Assembly (NCBI GenBank): GCA_023053575.1
Contig: JAKZAP010000101.1
Coordinates: 62,001 to 126,000, forward strand
Length of the DNA stretch: 64,000 bases
Direction of reading: 5' to 3'
Source: Branchinecta lynchi
Taxonomy: Eukaryota > Arthropoda > Branchiopoda > Anostraca > Branchinectidae
The first letter of the stretch is position 1. Every line of letters starts with the position of its first letter. Of the stretch, positions 13,501 through 27,600 are shown piece by piece. The translations under genes and the position numbers were made by a program. The notes under the pieces are model-generated. The model was not told the DNA's origin and made no database searches. It was given only the letters and a program-made list of their open reading frames with translations.

Positions 13501-15470
13501 CTTGTGGGAAAACTAACCTTGTGGGAAAACAAACCTTGCGGGAAAACTAACCTTATGGGAAAACAAACCCTGCGGGAAAACCAACCTTGTGGGAAAACCA
13601 ACCTTGTGGGGAAACAAACCTTTCTGGAAAACCAACCTTGTGGCAAAACAAACCTTGTGGGAAAACAAACCTTGTGGGAAAACAAACCTTGTGGGAAAAC
13701 AAACCTTGTGAGAAAACAAACCTTGTGGGAAAACAAACCTAGTGGGAAAACAAACCTTGTGAGAAAACAAACCTTGTGGGAAAACCAACCTTGCGGGAAA
13801 GCGAACCTTGCGGGAAAGCGAACCTCTTGGGAAAACCAACACAGTGGGTAAACAAACCTTGTGAGAAAACAATCCTTGTGGGAAAACAAACCTTGTGGGG
13901 AAACAAACCTTGTGGGGAAACAAACCTTGTGGGAAAACAAACCTTGTGAGAAAACAAACCTTGTGGGGAAACAAACCTAGTGGGAAAACAAACCTTGTGA
14001 GAAAACAAACCTTGTGGGAAAACCAACCTTGCGGGAAATCGAACCTTGCGGGAAAGCGAACCTCTTGGGAAAACCAACACAGTGGGAAAACAAACCTTGT
14101 GAGAAAACAATCCTTGTGGGAAAACAAACCTTGTGGGGAAACAAACCTTGTGGGGAAACAAACCTTGTGGGAAAACTAACCTTGTGGGAAAACAAACCTT
14201 GTGGGGAAACAAACCTTGTGGGGAAACAAACCTTGTGGGAAAACAAACCTTGTGAGAAAACAATCCTTGTGGGAAAACAAACCTTGTGGGGAAACAAACC
14301 TTGTGGGGAAACAAACCTTGTGGGGAAACAAACCTTGTGGGGAAACAAACCTTGTGGGAAAACAAACCTTGTGGGAAAACCAACCTTATGGGGAAAGCAA
14401 CCCTGCGGGAAAACCAACCTTGTGGGAAAACAAACCTTGTGGGAAAACCAACCTTGTGGGAAAGCGAACCTTTTGGGAAAACCAACACAGTGGGAAAAGA
14501 AACCTTGTGGGAAAACAAACCTTGTGGGGAAACAAACCTTGCGGGATACTAACCTTGTGGGAAAACAAACCCTGCGGGAAAACCAACCTTGGGGGAAAAC
14601 AAAGCTTGTGGGAAAACAAACCTTGTGGGAAAACCTACCTAGTGGGAAAAACAACCTAGTGGGAAAACAAACCTTGTGAGAAAACAAACCTTGTGGGAAA
14701 ACCAACCTCATGGGGAAAGCAACCCTGCGGGAAAATCAACCTTGTGGAAAAACCAACCTTGTGGGAAAGCGAACCTTTTGGGAAAACCAACACAGTGGGA
14801 AAACAAACCTTGTGGGAAAACAAACCTTGTGAAGAAACAAACCTTGCGGGAAAACTAACCTTGTGGGAAAACAAACCCTGCGGGAAAACCAACCTTGTGG
14901 GAAAACCAACCTTGTGGGGAAACAAACCTTTCGGGAAAACCAACCTTGTGGGAAAATAAACCTTGCGGGAAAACTAACCTTGTGGGAAAACAAACCCTGC
15001 GGGAAAACGAACCTTGTGGGAAAACCAACCTTGTGGGGAAACAAACCTTTCCGGAAAACCAACCTTGTGGGAAAACAAACATTGTGTTAAATCAGACCTT
15101 GTGGGAAAACTAACCTTGCGGGAAAACCAACCTTGTGGGAAAACCAACCTTATGGGAAAACCAACCTTGCGGGAAAACCAACCTTGGGGGAAAACAAACC
15201 TTGTGGGTAAACAAACCTTGTGGGAAAACAAACCTTGTTGGAAAACCAACCTAGTGGGAAAACAAACCTTGTGAGGAAACAAACCTTTTGGGAAAACCAA
15301 CCTTATGGGGAAACAAACCCTGCGGGAAAACCAACCTTGTGGGAAAACCAACCTTGCGGGAAAGCGAACCTTTTGGGAAAACCAACAGAGTGGGAAAACA
15401 AACCTTGTGAGAAAACAAGCCTTGTGGGAAAACAAACCTTGTGGGGAAACAAACCTTGTGGGGAAACAAA
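10750..15470 (+). repeat. Higher-order duplication, 3535-bp offset
   Basis: About 10.75-11.93 kb is repeated at 14.29-15.47 kb. Both copies carry GGGATACTAACC, CTTGTGAAGAAAC, CTCATGGGGAAAGC, TTTCCGGAAAACC, CTTGTTGGAAAACC and GTGTTAAATCAGACC (11549 and 15084). The offset is 208 x 17 minus 1. Confidence 0.86.
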
Positions 15471-17355
15471 CCTTGTGGGAAAACTAACCTTGTGGGAAAA
15501 CAAACCTTGCGGGAAAACTAACCTTATGGGAAAACAAACCCTGCGGGAAAACAAACCTTGTGGGAAAACCAACCTTGTGGGGAAACAAACCTTTCTGGAA
15601 AACCAACCTTGTGGCCAAACAAACCTTGTGGGAAAACAAACCTTGTGGGAAAACAAACCTAGTGGGAAAACAAACCTTGTGAGAAAACAAACCTTGTGGG
15701 AAAACCAACCTTGCGGGAAAGCGAACCTTGCGAGAAAGCGAACCTCTTGGGAAAACCAACACAGTGGGAAAACAAACCTTGTGAGAAAACAATCCTTGTG
15801 GGAAAACAAACCTTGTGGGGAAACAAACCTTGTGGGGAAACAAACCTTGTGGGAAAACAAACCTTGTGAGAAAACAAACCTTGTGGGGAAACAAACCTAG
15901 TGGGAAAACAAACCTTGTGAGAAAACAAACCTTGTGGGAAAACCAACCTTGCGGGAAAGCGAACCTTGCGGGAAAGCGAACCTCTTGGGAAAACCAACAC
16001 AGTGGGAAAACAAACCTTGTGAGAAAACAATCCTTGTGGGAAAACAAACCTTGTGGGGAAACAAACCTTGTGGGGAAACAAACCTTGTGGGAAAACTAAC
16101 CTTGTGGGAAAACAAACCTTGTGGGGAAACAAACCTTGTGGGGAAACAAACCTTGTTGGAAAACAAACCTTGTGAGAAAACAATCCTTGTGGGAAAACAA
16201 ACCTTGTGGGGAAACAAACCTTGTGGGGAAACAAACCTTGTGGGGAAACAAACCTTGTGGGGAAACAAACCTTGTGGGAAAACAAACCTTGTGGGAAAAT
16301 CAACCTTATGGGGAAAGCAACCCTGCGGGAAAACCAACCTTGTGGGAAAACCAACCTTGTGGGAAAGCGAACCTTTTGGGAAAACCAACACAGTGGGAAA
16401 ACAAACCTTGTGGGAAAACAAACCTTGTGGGGAAACAAACCTTGCGGGAAAACTAACCTTGTGGGGAAACAAACCCTGCGGGAAAACCAACCTTGGGGGA
16501 AAACAAAGCTTGTGGGAAAACAAACCTTGTGGGAAAACCTACATAGTGGGAAAAACAACCTAGTGGGAAAACAAACCTTGTGAGAAAACAAACCTTGTGG
16601 GAAAACCAACCTCATGGGGAAAGCAACCCTGCGGGAAAATCAACCTTGTGGAAAAACCAACCTTGTGGGAAAACCAACCTTGTGGGAAAGCGAACCTTTT
16701 GGGAAAACAAACACAGTGGGAAAACAAACCTTGTGGGAAAACAACCTTGTGGGGAAACAAACCTTGCGGGAAAACTAACCTTGTGGGAAAACAAACCCTG
16801 CGGGAAAACCAACCTTGTGGGAAAACCAACCTTGTGGGGAAACAAACCTTTCGGGAAAACCAACCTTGTGGGAAAACAAACCTTGCGGGAAAACTAACCT
16901 TGTGGGAAAACAAACCCTGCGGGAAAACCAACCTTGTGGGAAAACCAACCTTGTGGGGAAACAAACCTTTCGGGAAAACCAACCTTGTGGGAAAACAAAC
17001 ATTGTGTTAAATCAGACCTTGTGGGAAAACTAACCTTGCGGGAAAACCAACCTTGTGGGAAAACCAACCTTATGGGAAAACCAACCTTACGGGAAAACCA
17101 ACCTTGGGGGAAAACAAACCTTGTGGGTAAACAAACCTTGTGGGAAAACAAACCTTGTGGGAAAACCAACCTAGTGGGAAAACAAACCTTGTGAGAAAAC
17201 AAACCTTTTGGGAAAACCAACCTTATGGGGAAACAAACCCTGCGGGAAAACCAACCTTGTGGGAAAACCAACCTTGCGGGAAAGCGAACCTTTTGGGAAA
17301 ACCAACACAGTGGGAAAACAAACCTTGTGGGAAAACAATCCTTGTGGGAAAACAA
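13739..17355 (+). repeat. Higher-order repeat, 1920-bp offset
   Basis: The order of 13739-14360 recurs at 15659-16280, and 14974-15435 recurs at 16894-17355, both at an offset of 1920 (113 x 17 minus 1). Paired GCGAACCTTGCGGGAAAGCG words, runs of GTGGGGAAAC monomers and GTGTTAAATCAGACC (15084 and 17004) mark both copies. Confidence 0.82.
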
Positions 17356-20300
17356 ACCTTGTGGGGAAACAAACCTTGTGGGGAAACAAACCTTGTGGGA
17401 AAACTAACCTTGTGGGAAAACAAACCTTGCGGGAAAACTAACCTTGTGGGAAAACAAACCCTGCGGGAAAACAAAACCTTGTGGGAAAACCAACCTTGTG
17501 GGGAAACAAACCTTTCTGGAAAACCAACCTTGTGGCAAAACAAACCTTGTGGGAAAACAAGCCTTGTGGGAAAACAAACCTTGTGGGAAAACAAACCTTG
17601 TGAGAAAACAAACCTTGTGGGGAAACAAACCTAGTGGGAACACAAACCTTGTGAGAAAACAAACCTTGTGGGAAAACCAACCTTGCGGGAAAGCGAACCT
17701 TGCGGGAAAGCGAACCTCTTGGGAAAACCAACACAGTGGGAAAACAAACCTTGTGAGAAAACAATCCTTGTGGGAAAACAAACCTTGTGGGGAAACAAAC
17801 CTTGTGGGGAAACAAACCTTGTGGGAAAACTAACCTTGTGGGAAAACAAACCTTGCGGGAAAACTAACCTTGTGGGAAAACAAACCCTGCGGAAAACCAG
17901 CATTGTGGGAAAACCAACCTTGTGGGGAAACAAACCTTTCGGGAAAACCAACCTTGTGGGAAAACAAACCTTGTGAGAAAACAAACATTGTGGGGAAACA
18001 AACCTTGTGGGAAAACCAGCCTTGCGGGAAAGCGAACCTTTTGGGAAAACCAACCTTATGGGGAAAGCAACCCTGCGGGAAAACCAACCTTGTGGGAAAA
18101 CCAACCTTGTGGGAAAACCAACCTTTTGGGAAAGCGAACCTTTTGGGAAAACCAACACAGTGGGAAAACAAACCTTGTGGGAAAACAAACCTTGTGGGGA
18201 AACAAACCTTGCGGGAAAACTAACCTTGTGGGAAAACAAACCCTGCGGGATAACCAACCTTGTGGGAAAACCAACCTTGTGGGGAAACAAACCTTTCGGG
18301 AAAACCAACCTTGTGGGAAAACAAACCTTGTGGGAAAACAAACCTTGTGGGGAAACAAACCTTGTGGGAAAACCAACCTTGCGGGAAAGCGAACCTTTTG
18401 GGAAAACCAACACAGTGGGAAAACAAACCTTGTGGGTAAACCAACCTTGCGGGAAAACCAACCTTGGGGGAAAACAAAGCTTGTGGGAAAACAAACCTTG
18501 TGGGAAAACCAACCTAGTGGGAAAAACCAACCTTGGGGGAAAACAAAGCTTGTGGGAAAACAAACCTTGTGGGAAAACCAACCTAGTGGGAAAAACAACC
18601 TAGTGGGAAAACAAACCTTGTGAGAAAACAAACCTTGTGGGAAAACCGACCTGATGGGGAAAGCAACCCTGCGGGAAAACCAACCTTGTGGGAAAACCAA
18701 CCTTGTGGGAAAACCAACCTTGTGGGAAAGCGAACCTTTTGGGAAAACCAACACAGTGGGAAAACAAACCTTGTGGGAAAACAAACCTTGTGGGGAAACA
18801 AACCTTGCGGGAAAACTAACCTTGTGGGAAAACAAACCCTGCGGGAAAACCAACCTTGGGGGAAAACCAACCTTGCGGGAAAGCGAACCGTTTGGGAAAA
18901 CCAACACAGTGGGAAAACAAACCTTGTGGGAAAACCAACCTTGCGGGAAAACCAACCTTGGGGGAAAACAAACTTTGTGGGAAAACAAACCTTGTGGGGA
19001 AACAAACCTAGTGGGAAAACAAACCTTGTGAGAAAACAATCCTTGTGGGAAAACAAACCTTGTGGGGAAACAAACCTTGTGGGAAAACTAACCTTGTGGG
19101 AAAACAAACCCTGCGGGAAAACCAACCTTGTGGGAAAACCAACCTTGTGGGGAAACAAACCTTTCGGGAAAACCAACCTTGTGGAAAAACAAACCTTGTG
19201 GGAAAACAAACCTTGTGGGGAAACAAACCTTGTGGGAAAACCAACCTTGCGGGAAAGCGAACCTTTTGGGAAAACCAACAAACTGGGAAAACAAACCTTG
19301 TGGGAAAACCAACCTTGCGGGAAAACCAACCTTGGGGGAAAACAAAGCTTGTGGGAAAAAAAACCTTGTGGGAAAGCGAACCTTGCGGGAAAGCGAACCT
19401 TTTGGGAAAACCAACACAGTGGGAAAACAAAACTTGTGAGAAAACAATCCTTGTGGGAAAACAAACCTTGTGGGGAAACAAACCTTGTGGGGAAACAAAC
19501 CTTGTGGGAAAACTAACCTTGTGGGAAAACAAACCTTGCGGGAAAACTAACCTTGTGGGAAAACAAACCCTGCGGGAAAACCAGCCTTGTGGGAAAACCA
19601 ACCTTGTGGGGAAACAAACCTTTCGGGAAAACCAACCTTGTGGGAAAACAAACCTTGTGAGAAAACAAACATTGTGGGGAAACAAACCTTGTGGGAAAAC
19701 CAACCTTGGGGGAAAACAAAGCTTGTGGGAAAACAAACCTTTTCGGAAAACCAACCTAGTGGGAAAAACAACCTAGTGGGAAAACAAACCTTGTGAGAAA
19801 ACAAACCTTGTGGGAAAACCAACCTTATGGGGAAAGCAACCCTGCGGGAAAACCAACCTTGTGGGAAAACCAACCTTGTGGGAAAACGAACCTTGTGGGA
19901 AAGCGAACCTTTTGGGAAAACCAACACAGTGGGAAAACAAACCTTGTGGGAAAACCAACCTCGCGGGAAAACCAACCTTGGGGGAAAACAAACCTTGTGG
20001 GAAAACAAACCTTGTGGGGAAACAAACCTAGTGGGAAAACAAACCTTGTGAAAAAACAATCCTTGTGGGAAAACAAACCTTGTGGGGAAGCAAACCTTGT
20101 GGGAAAACTAACCTTGTGGGAAAACAAACCCTGCGGGAAAACCAACCTTGTGGGAAAACCAACCTTGTGGGGAAACAAACCTTTCGGGAAAACCAACCTT
20201 GTGGGAAAACAAACCTTGTGGGAAAACAAACCTTGTGGGGAAACAAACCTTGTGGGGAAACAAACCTTGTGGGGAAACAAACCTTGTGGGGAAACAAACC

Positions 20301-21620
20301 TTGTGGGAAAACAAACCTTGTGGGAAAACCAACCTTATGGGGAAAGCAACCCTGCGGGAAAACCAACCTTGTGGGAAAACCAACCTTGTGGGAAAGCGAA
20401 CCTTTTGGGAAAACCAACACAGTGGGAAAACAAACCTTGTGGGAAAACAAACCTTGTGGGGAAACAAACCTTGCGGGAAAACTAACCTTGTGGGGAAACA
20501 AACCCTGCGGGAAAACCAACCTTGGGGGAAAACAAAGCTTGTGGGAAAACAAACCTTGTGGGAAAACCTACATAGTGGGAAAAACAACCTAGTGGGAAAA
20601 CAAACCTTGTGAGAAAACAAACCTTGTGGGAAAACCAACCTCATGGGGAAAGCAACCCTGCGGGAAAATCAACCTTGTGGAAAAACCAACCTTGTGGGAA
20701 AACCAACCTTGTGGGAAAGCGAACCTTTTGGGAAAACCAACACAGTGGGAAAACAAACCTTGTGGGAAAACAATCCTTGTGGGAAAACAAACCTTGCGGG
20801 AAAACTAACCTTGTGGGAAAACAAACCCTGCGGGAAAACCAACCTTGTGGGAAAACCAACCTTGTGGGGAAACAAACCTTTCGGGAAAACCAACCTTGTG
20901 GGAAAACAAACCTTGCGGGAAAACTAACCTTGTGGGAAAACAAACCCTGCGGGAAAACCAACCTTGTGGGAAAACCAACCTTGTGGGGAAACAAACCTTT
21001 CGGGAAAACCAACCTTGTGGGAAAACAAACATTGTGTTAAATCAGACCTTGTGGGAAAACTAACCTTGCGGGAAAACCAACCTTGTGGGAAAACCAACCT
21101 TATGGGAAAACCAACCTTACGGGAAAACCAACCTTGGGGGAAAACAAACCTTGTGGGTAAACAAACCTTGTGGGAAAACAAACCTTGTGGGAAAACCAAC
21201 CTAGTGGGAAAACAAACCTTGTGAGAAAACAAACCTTTTGGGAAAACCAACCTTATGGGGAAACAAACCCTGCGGGAAAACCAACCTTGTGGGAAAACCA
21301 ACCTTGCGGGAAAGCGAACCTTTTGGGAAAACCAACACAGTGGGAAAACAAACCTTGTGGGAAAACAATCCTTGTGGGAAAACAAACCTTGTGGGGAAAC
21401 AAACCTTGTGGGGAAACAAACCTTGTGGGAAAACTAACCTTGTGGGAAAACAAACCTTGCGGGAAAACTAACCTTGTGGGAAAACAAACCCTGCGGGAAA
21501 ACAAAACCTTGTGGGAAAACCAACCTTGTGGGGAAACAAACCTTTCTGGAAAACCAACCTTGTGGCAAAACAAACCTTGTGGGAAAACAAGCCTTGTGGG
21601 AAAACAAACCTTGTGGGAAA
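16200..21620 (+). repeat. Higher-order duplication, 4029/4030-bp offset
   Basis: About 16.2-17.59 kb recurs at 20.23-21.62 kb. Shared marks include CCTACATAGTGGG, CTCATGGGGAAAGC, GTGTTAAATCAGACC (17004 and 21034), CCAACCTTACGGG and the 18-bp monomer AAAACAAAACC. The offset shifts from 4029 to 4030 at a 16-bp monomer near 16.74 kb that is not present in the second copy. Confidence 0.85.
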
Positions 21621-22830
21621 ACAAACCTTGCGGGAAAACTAACCTTGTGGGAAAACAAACCCTGCGGGAAAACAAAACCTTGTGGGAAAACCAACCTTGT
21701 GGGGAAACAAACCTTTCTGGAAAACCAACCTTGTGGCAAAACAAACCTTGTGGGAAAACAAGCCTTGTGGGAAAACCAACGTTGGGGGAAAACCAACCTT
21801 GCGGGAAAGCGAACCTTTTGGGAAAACCAACACAGTGGGAAAACAAACCTTGTGGGAAAACCAACCTTGCGGGAAAACCAACCTTGTGGGAAAACAAACC
21901 TTCTGGGGAAACAAACCTTGTGGGAAAACCAACCTTGCGGGAAAGCGAACCTTTTGGGAAAACCAACAAACTGGGAAAACAAACCTTGTGGGAAAACCAA
22001 CCTTGCGGGAAAACCAACCTTGGGGGAAAACAAAGCTTGTGGGAAAAAAAACCTTGTGGGAAAGCGAACCTTGCGGGAAAGCGAACCTTTTGGGAAAACC
22101 AACACAGTGGGAAAACAAAATTTGTGAGAAAACAATCCTTGTGGGAAAACAAACCTTGTGGGGAAACAAACCTTGTGGGGAAACAAACCTTGTGGGAAAA
22201 CTAACCTTGTGGGAAAACAAACCTTGCGGGAAAACTAACCTTGTGGGAAAACAAACCCTGCGGGAAAACCAGCCTTGTGGGAAAACCAACCTTGTGGGGA
22301 AACAAACCTTTCGGGAAAACCAACCTTGTGGGAAAACAAACCTTGTGAGAAAACAAACATTGTGGGGAAACAAACCTTGTGGGAAAACCAACCTTGGGGG
22401 AAAACAAAGCTTGTGGGAAAAGAAACCTTTTCGGAAAACCAACCTAGTGGGAAAAACAACCTAGTGGGAAAACAAACCTTGTGAGAAAACAAACCTTGTG
22501 GGAAAACCAACCTTATGGGGAAAGCAACCCTGCGGGAAAACCAACCTTGTGGGAAAACCAACCTTGTGGGAAAACGAACCTTGTGGGAAAGCGAACCTTT
22601 TGGGAAAACCAACACAGTGGGAAAACAAACCTTGTGGGAAAACCAACCTCGCGGGAAAACCAACCTTGGGGGAAAACAAACCTTGTGGGAAAACAAACCT
22701 TGTGGGGAAACAAACCTAGTGGGAAAACAAACCTTGTGAAAAAACAATCCTTGTGGGAAAACAAACCTTGTGGGGAAGCAAACCTTGTGGGAAAACTAAC
22801 CTTGTGGGAAAACAAACCCTGCGGGAAAAC
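19250..22830 (+). repeat. Higher-order duplication, 2688-bp offset
   Basis: About 19.25-20.14 kb recurs at 21.94-22.83 kb. Diagnostic variants present in both are CCAACAAACTGGG, CTTTTCGGAAAACC, CCAACCTCGCGGG, GTGAAAAAACAATCC and GTGGGGAAGCAAACC. The offset 2688 is 158 x 17 plus 2. Confidence 0.85.
21490..21840 (+). repeat. Local tandem duplication, 171 bp
   Basis: A ten-monomer stretch containing the 18-bp variant AAAACAAAACC (21501 and 21672), TTTCTGGAAAACC, CTTGTGGCAAAAC and CAAGCCTTGTGGG appears twice in succession. The 171-bp step is 10 x 17 plus the extra base of the long monomer. Confidence 0.85.
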
Positions 22831-24600
22831 CAACCTTGTGGGAAAACCAACCTTGTGGGGAAACAAACCTTTCGGGAAAACCAACCTTGTGGGAAAACAA
22901 ACCTTGTGGGAAAACAAACCTTGTGGGGGAACAAACCTTGTGGGAAAACCAACCTTGCGGGAAAGCGAACCTTTTGGGAAAACCAACAAAGTGGGAAAAC
23001 AAACCTTGTGGGAAAACCAACCTTGCGGGAAAACCAACCTTGGGGGAAAACAAAGCTTGTGGGAAAACAAACCTTGTGGGAAGACCAACCTAGTGGGAAA
23101 CACAACCTAGTGGGAAAACAAACCTTATGGGGAAAGCAACCCTGCGGGAAAACCAACCTTGTGGGAAAACCAGCCTTGTGGGAAAGCGAACCTTTTGGGA
23201 AAACCAACACAGTGGGAAAACAAACCTTGTGGGAAAACCAACCTTGCGGGAAAACCAACCTTGGGGGAAAACAAACCTTGTGGGAAAACAAACCTTGTGG
23301 GGAAACAAACCTTGTGGGGAAACAAACCTTGTGGGAAAACTAACCTTGTGGGAAAACAAACCTTGTGGGAAAACCAACCTTGTGGGAAAGCGAACCTTTT
23401 GGGAAAACCAACACAGTGGGAAAACAAACCTTGTGGGAAAACAAACCTTGTGGGGAAACAAACCTTGCGGGAAAACTAACCTTGTGGGAAAACAAACCCT
23501 GCGGGAAAACCAACCTTGTGGGAAAACCAACCTTGTGGGGAAACAAACCTTTCGGGAAAACCAACCTTGTGGGAAAACAAACCTTGTGGGAAAACGAACC
23601 TTGTGGGAAAGCGAACCTTTTGGGAAAACCAACACAGTGGGAAAACAAACCTTGTGGGAAAACCAACCTCGCGGGAAAACCAACCTTGGGGGAAAACAAA
23701 CCTTGTGGGAAAACAAACCTTGTGGGGAAACAAACCTAGTGGGAAAACAAACCTTGTGAAAAAACAATCCTTGTGGGAAAACAAACCTTGTGGGGAAGCA
23801 AACCTTGTGGGAAAACTAACCTTGTGGGAAAACAAACCCTGCGGGAAAACCAACCTTGTGGGAAAACCAACCTTGTGGGGAAACAAACCTTTCGGGAAAA
23901 CCAACCTTGTGGGAAAACAAACCTTGTGGGAAAACAAACCTTGTGGGGGAACAAACCTTGTGGGAAAACCAACCTTGCGGGAAAGCGAACCTTTTGGGAA
24001 AACCAACAAAGTGGGAAAACAAACCTTGTGGGAAAACCAACCTTGCGGGAAAACCAACCTTGGGGGAAAACAAAGCTTGTGGGAAAACAAACCTTGTGGG
24101 AAGACCAACCTAGTGGGAAACACAACCTAGTGGGAAAACAAACCTTATGGGGAAAGCAACCCTGCGGGAAAACCAACCTTGTGGGAAAACCAGCCTTGTG
24201 GGAAAGCGAACCTTTTGGGAAAACCAACACAGTGGGAAAACAAACCTTGTGGGAAAACCAACCTTGCGGGAAAACCAACCTTGGGGGAAAACAAACCTTG
24301 TGGGAAAACAAACCTTGTGGGGAAACAAACCTTGTGGGGAAACAAACCTTGTGGGAAAACTAACCTTGTGGGAAAACAAACCTTGTGGGAAAACCAACCT
24401 TGTGGGAAAGCGAACCTTTTGGGAAAACCAACACAGTGGGAAAACAAACCTTGTGGGAAATAAACCTTGTGGGGAAACAAACCTTGCGGGAAAACTAACC
24501 TTGTGGGAAAACAAACCCTGTGGGAAAACCAACCTTGTGGGAAAACCAACCTTGTGGGGAAACAAACCTTTCGGGAAAACCAACCTTGTGGGAAAACAAA
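22561..24600 (+). repeat. Near-identical 1020-bp tandem duplication (60 monomers each)
   Basis: About 22561-23580 is followed directly by 23581-24600 with the same variant order at a constant 1020-bp step (60 x 17). AAAACGAACC occurs at 22571 and 23591. GTGGGGGAACAAACC, GAAGACCAACCTAGTGGG, GAAACACAACC and CCTCGCGGG occur in both. Differences are few, such as a 16-bp monomer GGGAAATAAACC near 24.46 kb in the second copy. This is among the most recent-looking duplications in the window. Confidence 0.88.
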
Positions 24601-27600
24601 CCTTGTGGGAAAACAAACCTTGTGGGGAAACAAACCTTAAGAGAAAACTAACCTTGTGGGAAAACAAACCCTGCGGGAAAACCAACCTTGTCTGAAAACC
24701 AACCTTGTGGGGAAACAAACCTTTCGGAAAAACCAACCTTGTGGGAAAACAAACCTTGTGGGGAAACAAACCTTGTGGGAAAACCAACCTTGCGGGAAAG
24801 CGAACCTTTTGGGAAAGAGAACCTTTTGGGAAAACCAACACAGTGGGAAAACAAACCTTTTGGGTAAACCAACCTTGCGGGAAAACCAACCTTGGGGGAA
24901 AACAAAGCTTGTGGGAAAAGAAACCTTTTCGGAAAACCAACCTAGTGGGAAAAACAACCTAGTGGGAAAACAAACCTTGTGAGAAAACAAACCTTGTGGG
25001 AAAACCAACCTTATGGGGAAAGCAACCCTGCGGGAAAACCAACCTTGTGGGAAAACCAACCTTGTGGGAAAACTAACCTTGTGGGAAAACAAACCTTGCG
25101 GGAAAAACAACCTTGTGGGAAAACCAACCTTGTGGGGAAACAAACCTTTCGGGAAAACCAACCTTGTGGAAAAACAAACCTTGTGGGAAAACAAACCTTG
25201 TGGGGAAACAAACCTTGAGGGAAAACCAACCTTGCGGGAAAGCGAACCTTTTGGGAAAACCAACAAAGTGGAAAAACAAACCTTGTGGGAAAACCAACCT
25301 TGCGGGAAAACCAACCTTGGGGGAAAACAAAGCTGGTGGGAAAACAAACCTTGTGGGAAAGCGAACCTTGCGGGAAAGCGAACCTTTTGGGAAAACCAAC
25401 ACAGTGGGAAAACAAACCTTGTGAGAAAACAATCCTTGTGGGAAAACAAACCTTGTGGGGAAACGAACCTTGTGGGGAAACAAACCTTGTGGGAAAACTA
25501 ACCTTGTGGGAAAACAAACCTTGCGGGAAAACTAACCTTGTGGGAAAACAAACCCTGCGGGAAAACCAGCCTTGTGGGAAAACCAACCTTGTGGGGAAAC
25601 AAACCTTTCGGGAAAACCAACCTTGTGGGAAAACAAACCTTGTGAGAAAACAAACATTGTGGGGAAACAAACCTTGTGGGAAAACCAACCTTGGGGGAAA
25701 ACAAAGCTTGTGGGAAAACAAACCTTTTCGGAAAACCAACCTAGTGGGAAAAACAACCTAGTGGGAAAACAAACCTTGTGAGAAAACAAACCTTGTGGGA
25801 AAACCAACCTTATGGGGAAAGCAACCCTGCGGGAAAACCAACCTTGTGGGAAAACCAACCTTGTGGGAAAACGAACCTTGTGGGAAAGCGAACCTTTTGG
25901 GAAAACCAACACAGTGGGAAAACAAACCTTGTGGGAAAACCAACCTTGCGGGAAAACCAACCTTGGGGGAAAACAAACCTTGTGGGAAAACAAACCTTGT
26001 GGGGAAACAAACCTAGTGGGAAAACAAACCTTGTGAGAAAACAATCCTTTTGGGGAAACAAACCTTGTGGGAAAACCAACCTTGCGGGAAAGCGAACCTT
26101 TTGGGAAAACCAACAAAGTGGGAAAACAAACCTTGTGGGAAAACCAACCTTGCGGGAAAACCAACCTTGGAGGAAAACAAAGCTTGTGGGAAAACAAACC
26201 TTGTGGGAAGGCCAACCTAGTGGGAAACACAACCTAGTGGGAAAACAAACCTTATGGGGAAAGCAACCCTGCGGGAAAACCAACCTTGTGGGAAAACCAA
26301 CCTTGTGGGAAAGCGAACCTTTTGGGAAAACCAACACAGTGGGAAAGCAAACCTTGTGGGAAAACCAACCTTGCGGGAAAACCAACCTTGGGGGAAAACA
26401 AACCTTGTGGGAAAACAAACCTTCTGGGGAAACAAACCTTGTGGGGAAACAAACCTTGTGGGAAAACTAACCTTGTGGGAAAACAAACCTTGTGGGAAAA
26501 CCAACCTTGTGGGAAAGCGAACCTTTTGGGAAAACCAACACAGTGGGAAAACAAACCTTGTGGGAAAACAAAACTTGTGGGGAAACAAACCTTGCGGGAA
26601 AACTAACCTTGTGGGAAAACAAACCCTGCGGGAAAATCAACCTTGTGGGAAAACCAACCTTGTGGGGAAACAAACCTTTCGGGAAAACCAACCTTGTGGG
26701 AAAACAAACCTTGTGGGGAAACAAACCTTAAGGGAAAACTAACCTTGTGGGAAAACAAACCCTGCGGGAAAACCAACCTTGTGGGAAAACCCACCTTGTG
26801 GGGAAACAAACCTTTCGGAAAAACCAACCTTGTGGGAAAACAAACCTTGTGGGAAAACAAACCTTGTGGGGAAACAAACCTTGTGGGAAAACCAACCTTG
26901 CGGGAAAGCGAACCTTTTGGGAAAGGGAACCTTTTGGGAAAACCAACACAGTGGGAAAACAAACCTTTTGGGTAAACCAACCTTGCGGGAAAACCAACCT
27001 TGGGGGAAAACAAAGCTTGTGGGAAAACAAACCTTTTCGGAAAACCAACCTAGTGGGAAAAACAACCTAGTGGGAAAACAAACCTTGTGAGAAAACAAAC
27101 CTTGTGGGAAAACCAACCTTATGGGGAAAGCAACCCTGCGGGAAAAACAAACCTTGTGGGAAAACCAACCTTGTGGGAAAACTAACCTTGTGGGAAAACA
27201 AACCCTGCGGGAAAACCAACCTTGTGGGAAAACCAACCTTGTGGAAACAAACCTTGTGGGAAAACTAACCTTGTGGGAAAACAAACCTTGCGGGAAAACT
27301 AACCTTGTGGGAAAACAAACCCTGCGGGAAAACCAACCTTGTGGGAAAACCAACCTTGTGGGGAAACAAACCTTTTGGGAAAACCAACCTTGTGGGAAAA
27401 CAAACCTTGTGGGAAAACAAACCTTGTGGGAAAACAAACCTTATGGGGAAAGCAACCTTGCGGGAAAACCAACCTTGTGGGAAAACAAACCTTGTGGGAA
27501 AACAAACCTTGTGGGAAAACAAACCTTGTGGGAAAACAAACCATATGGGAAAACAAACCTTGTGGGGAAACAAACCTTGTGGGAAAACCAACCTTGCGGG

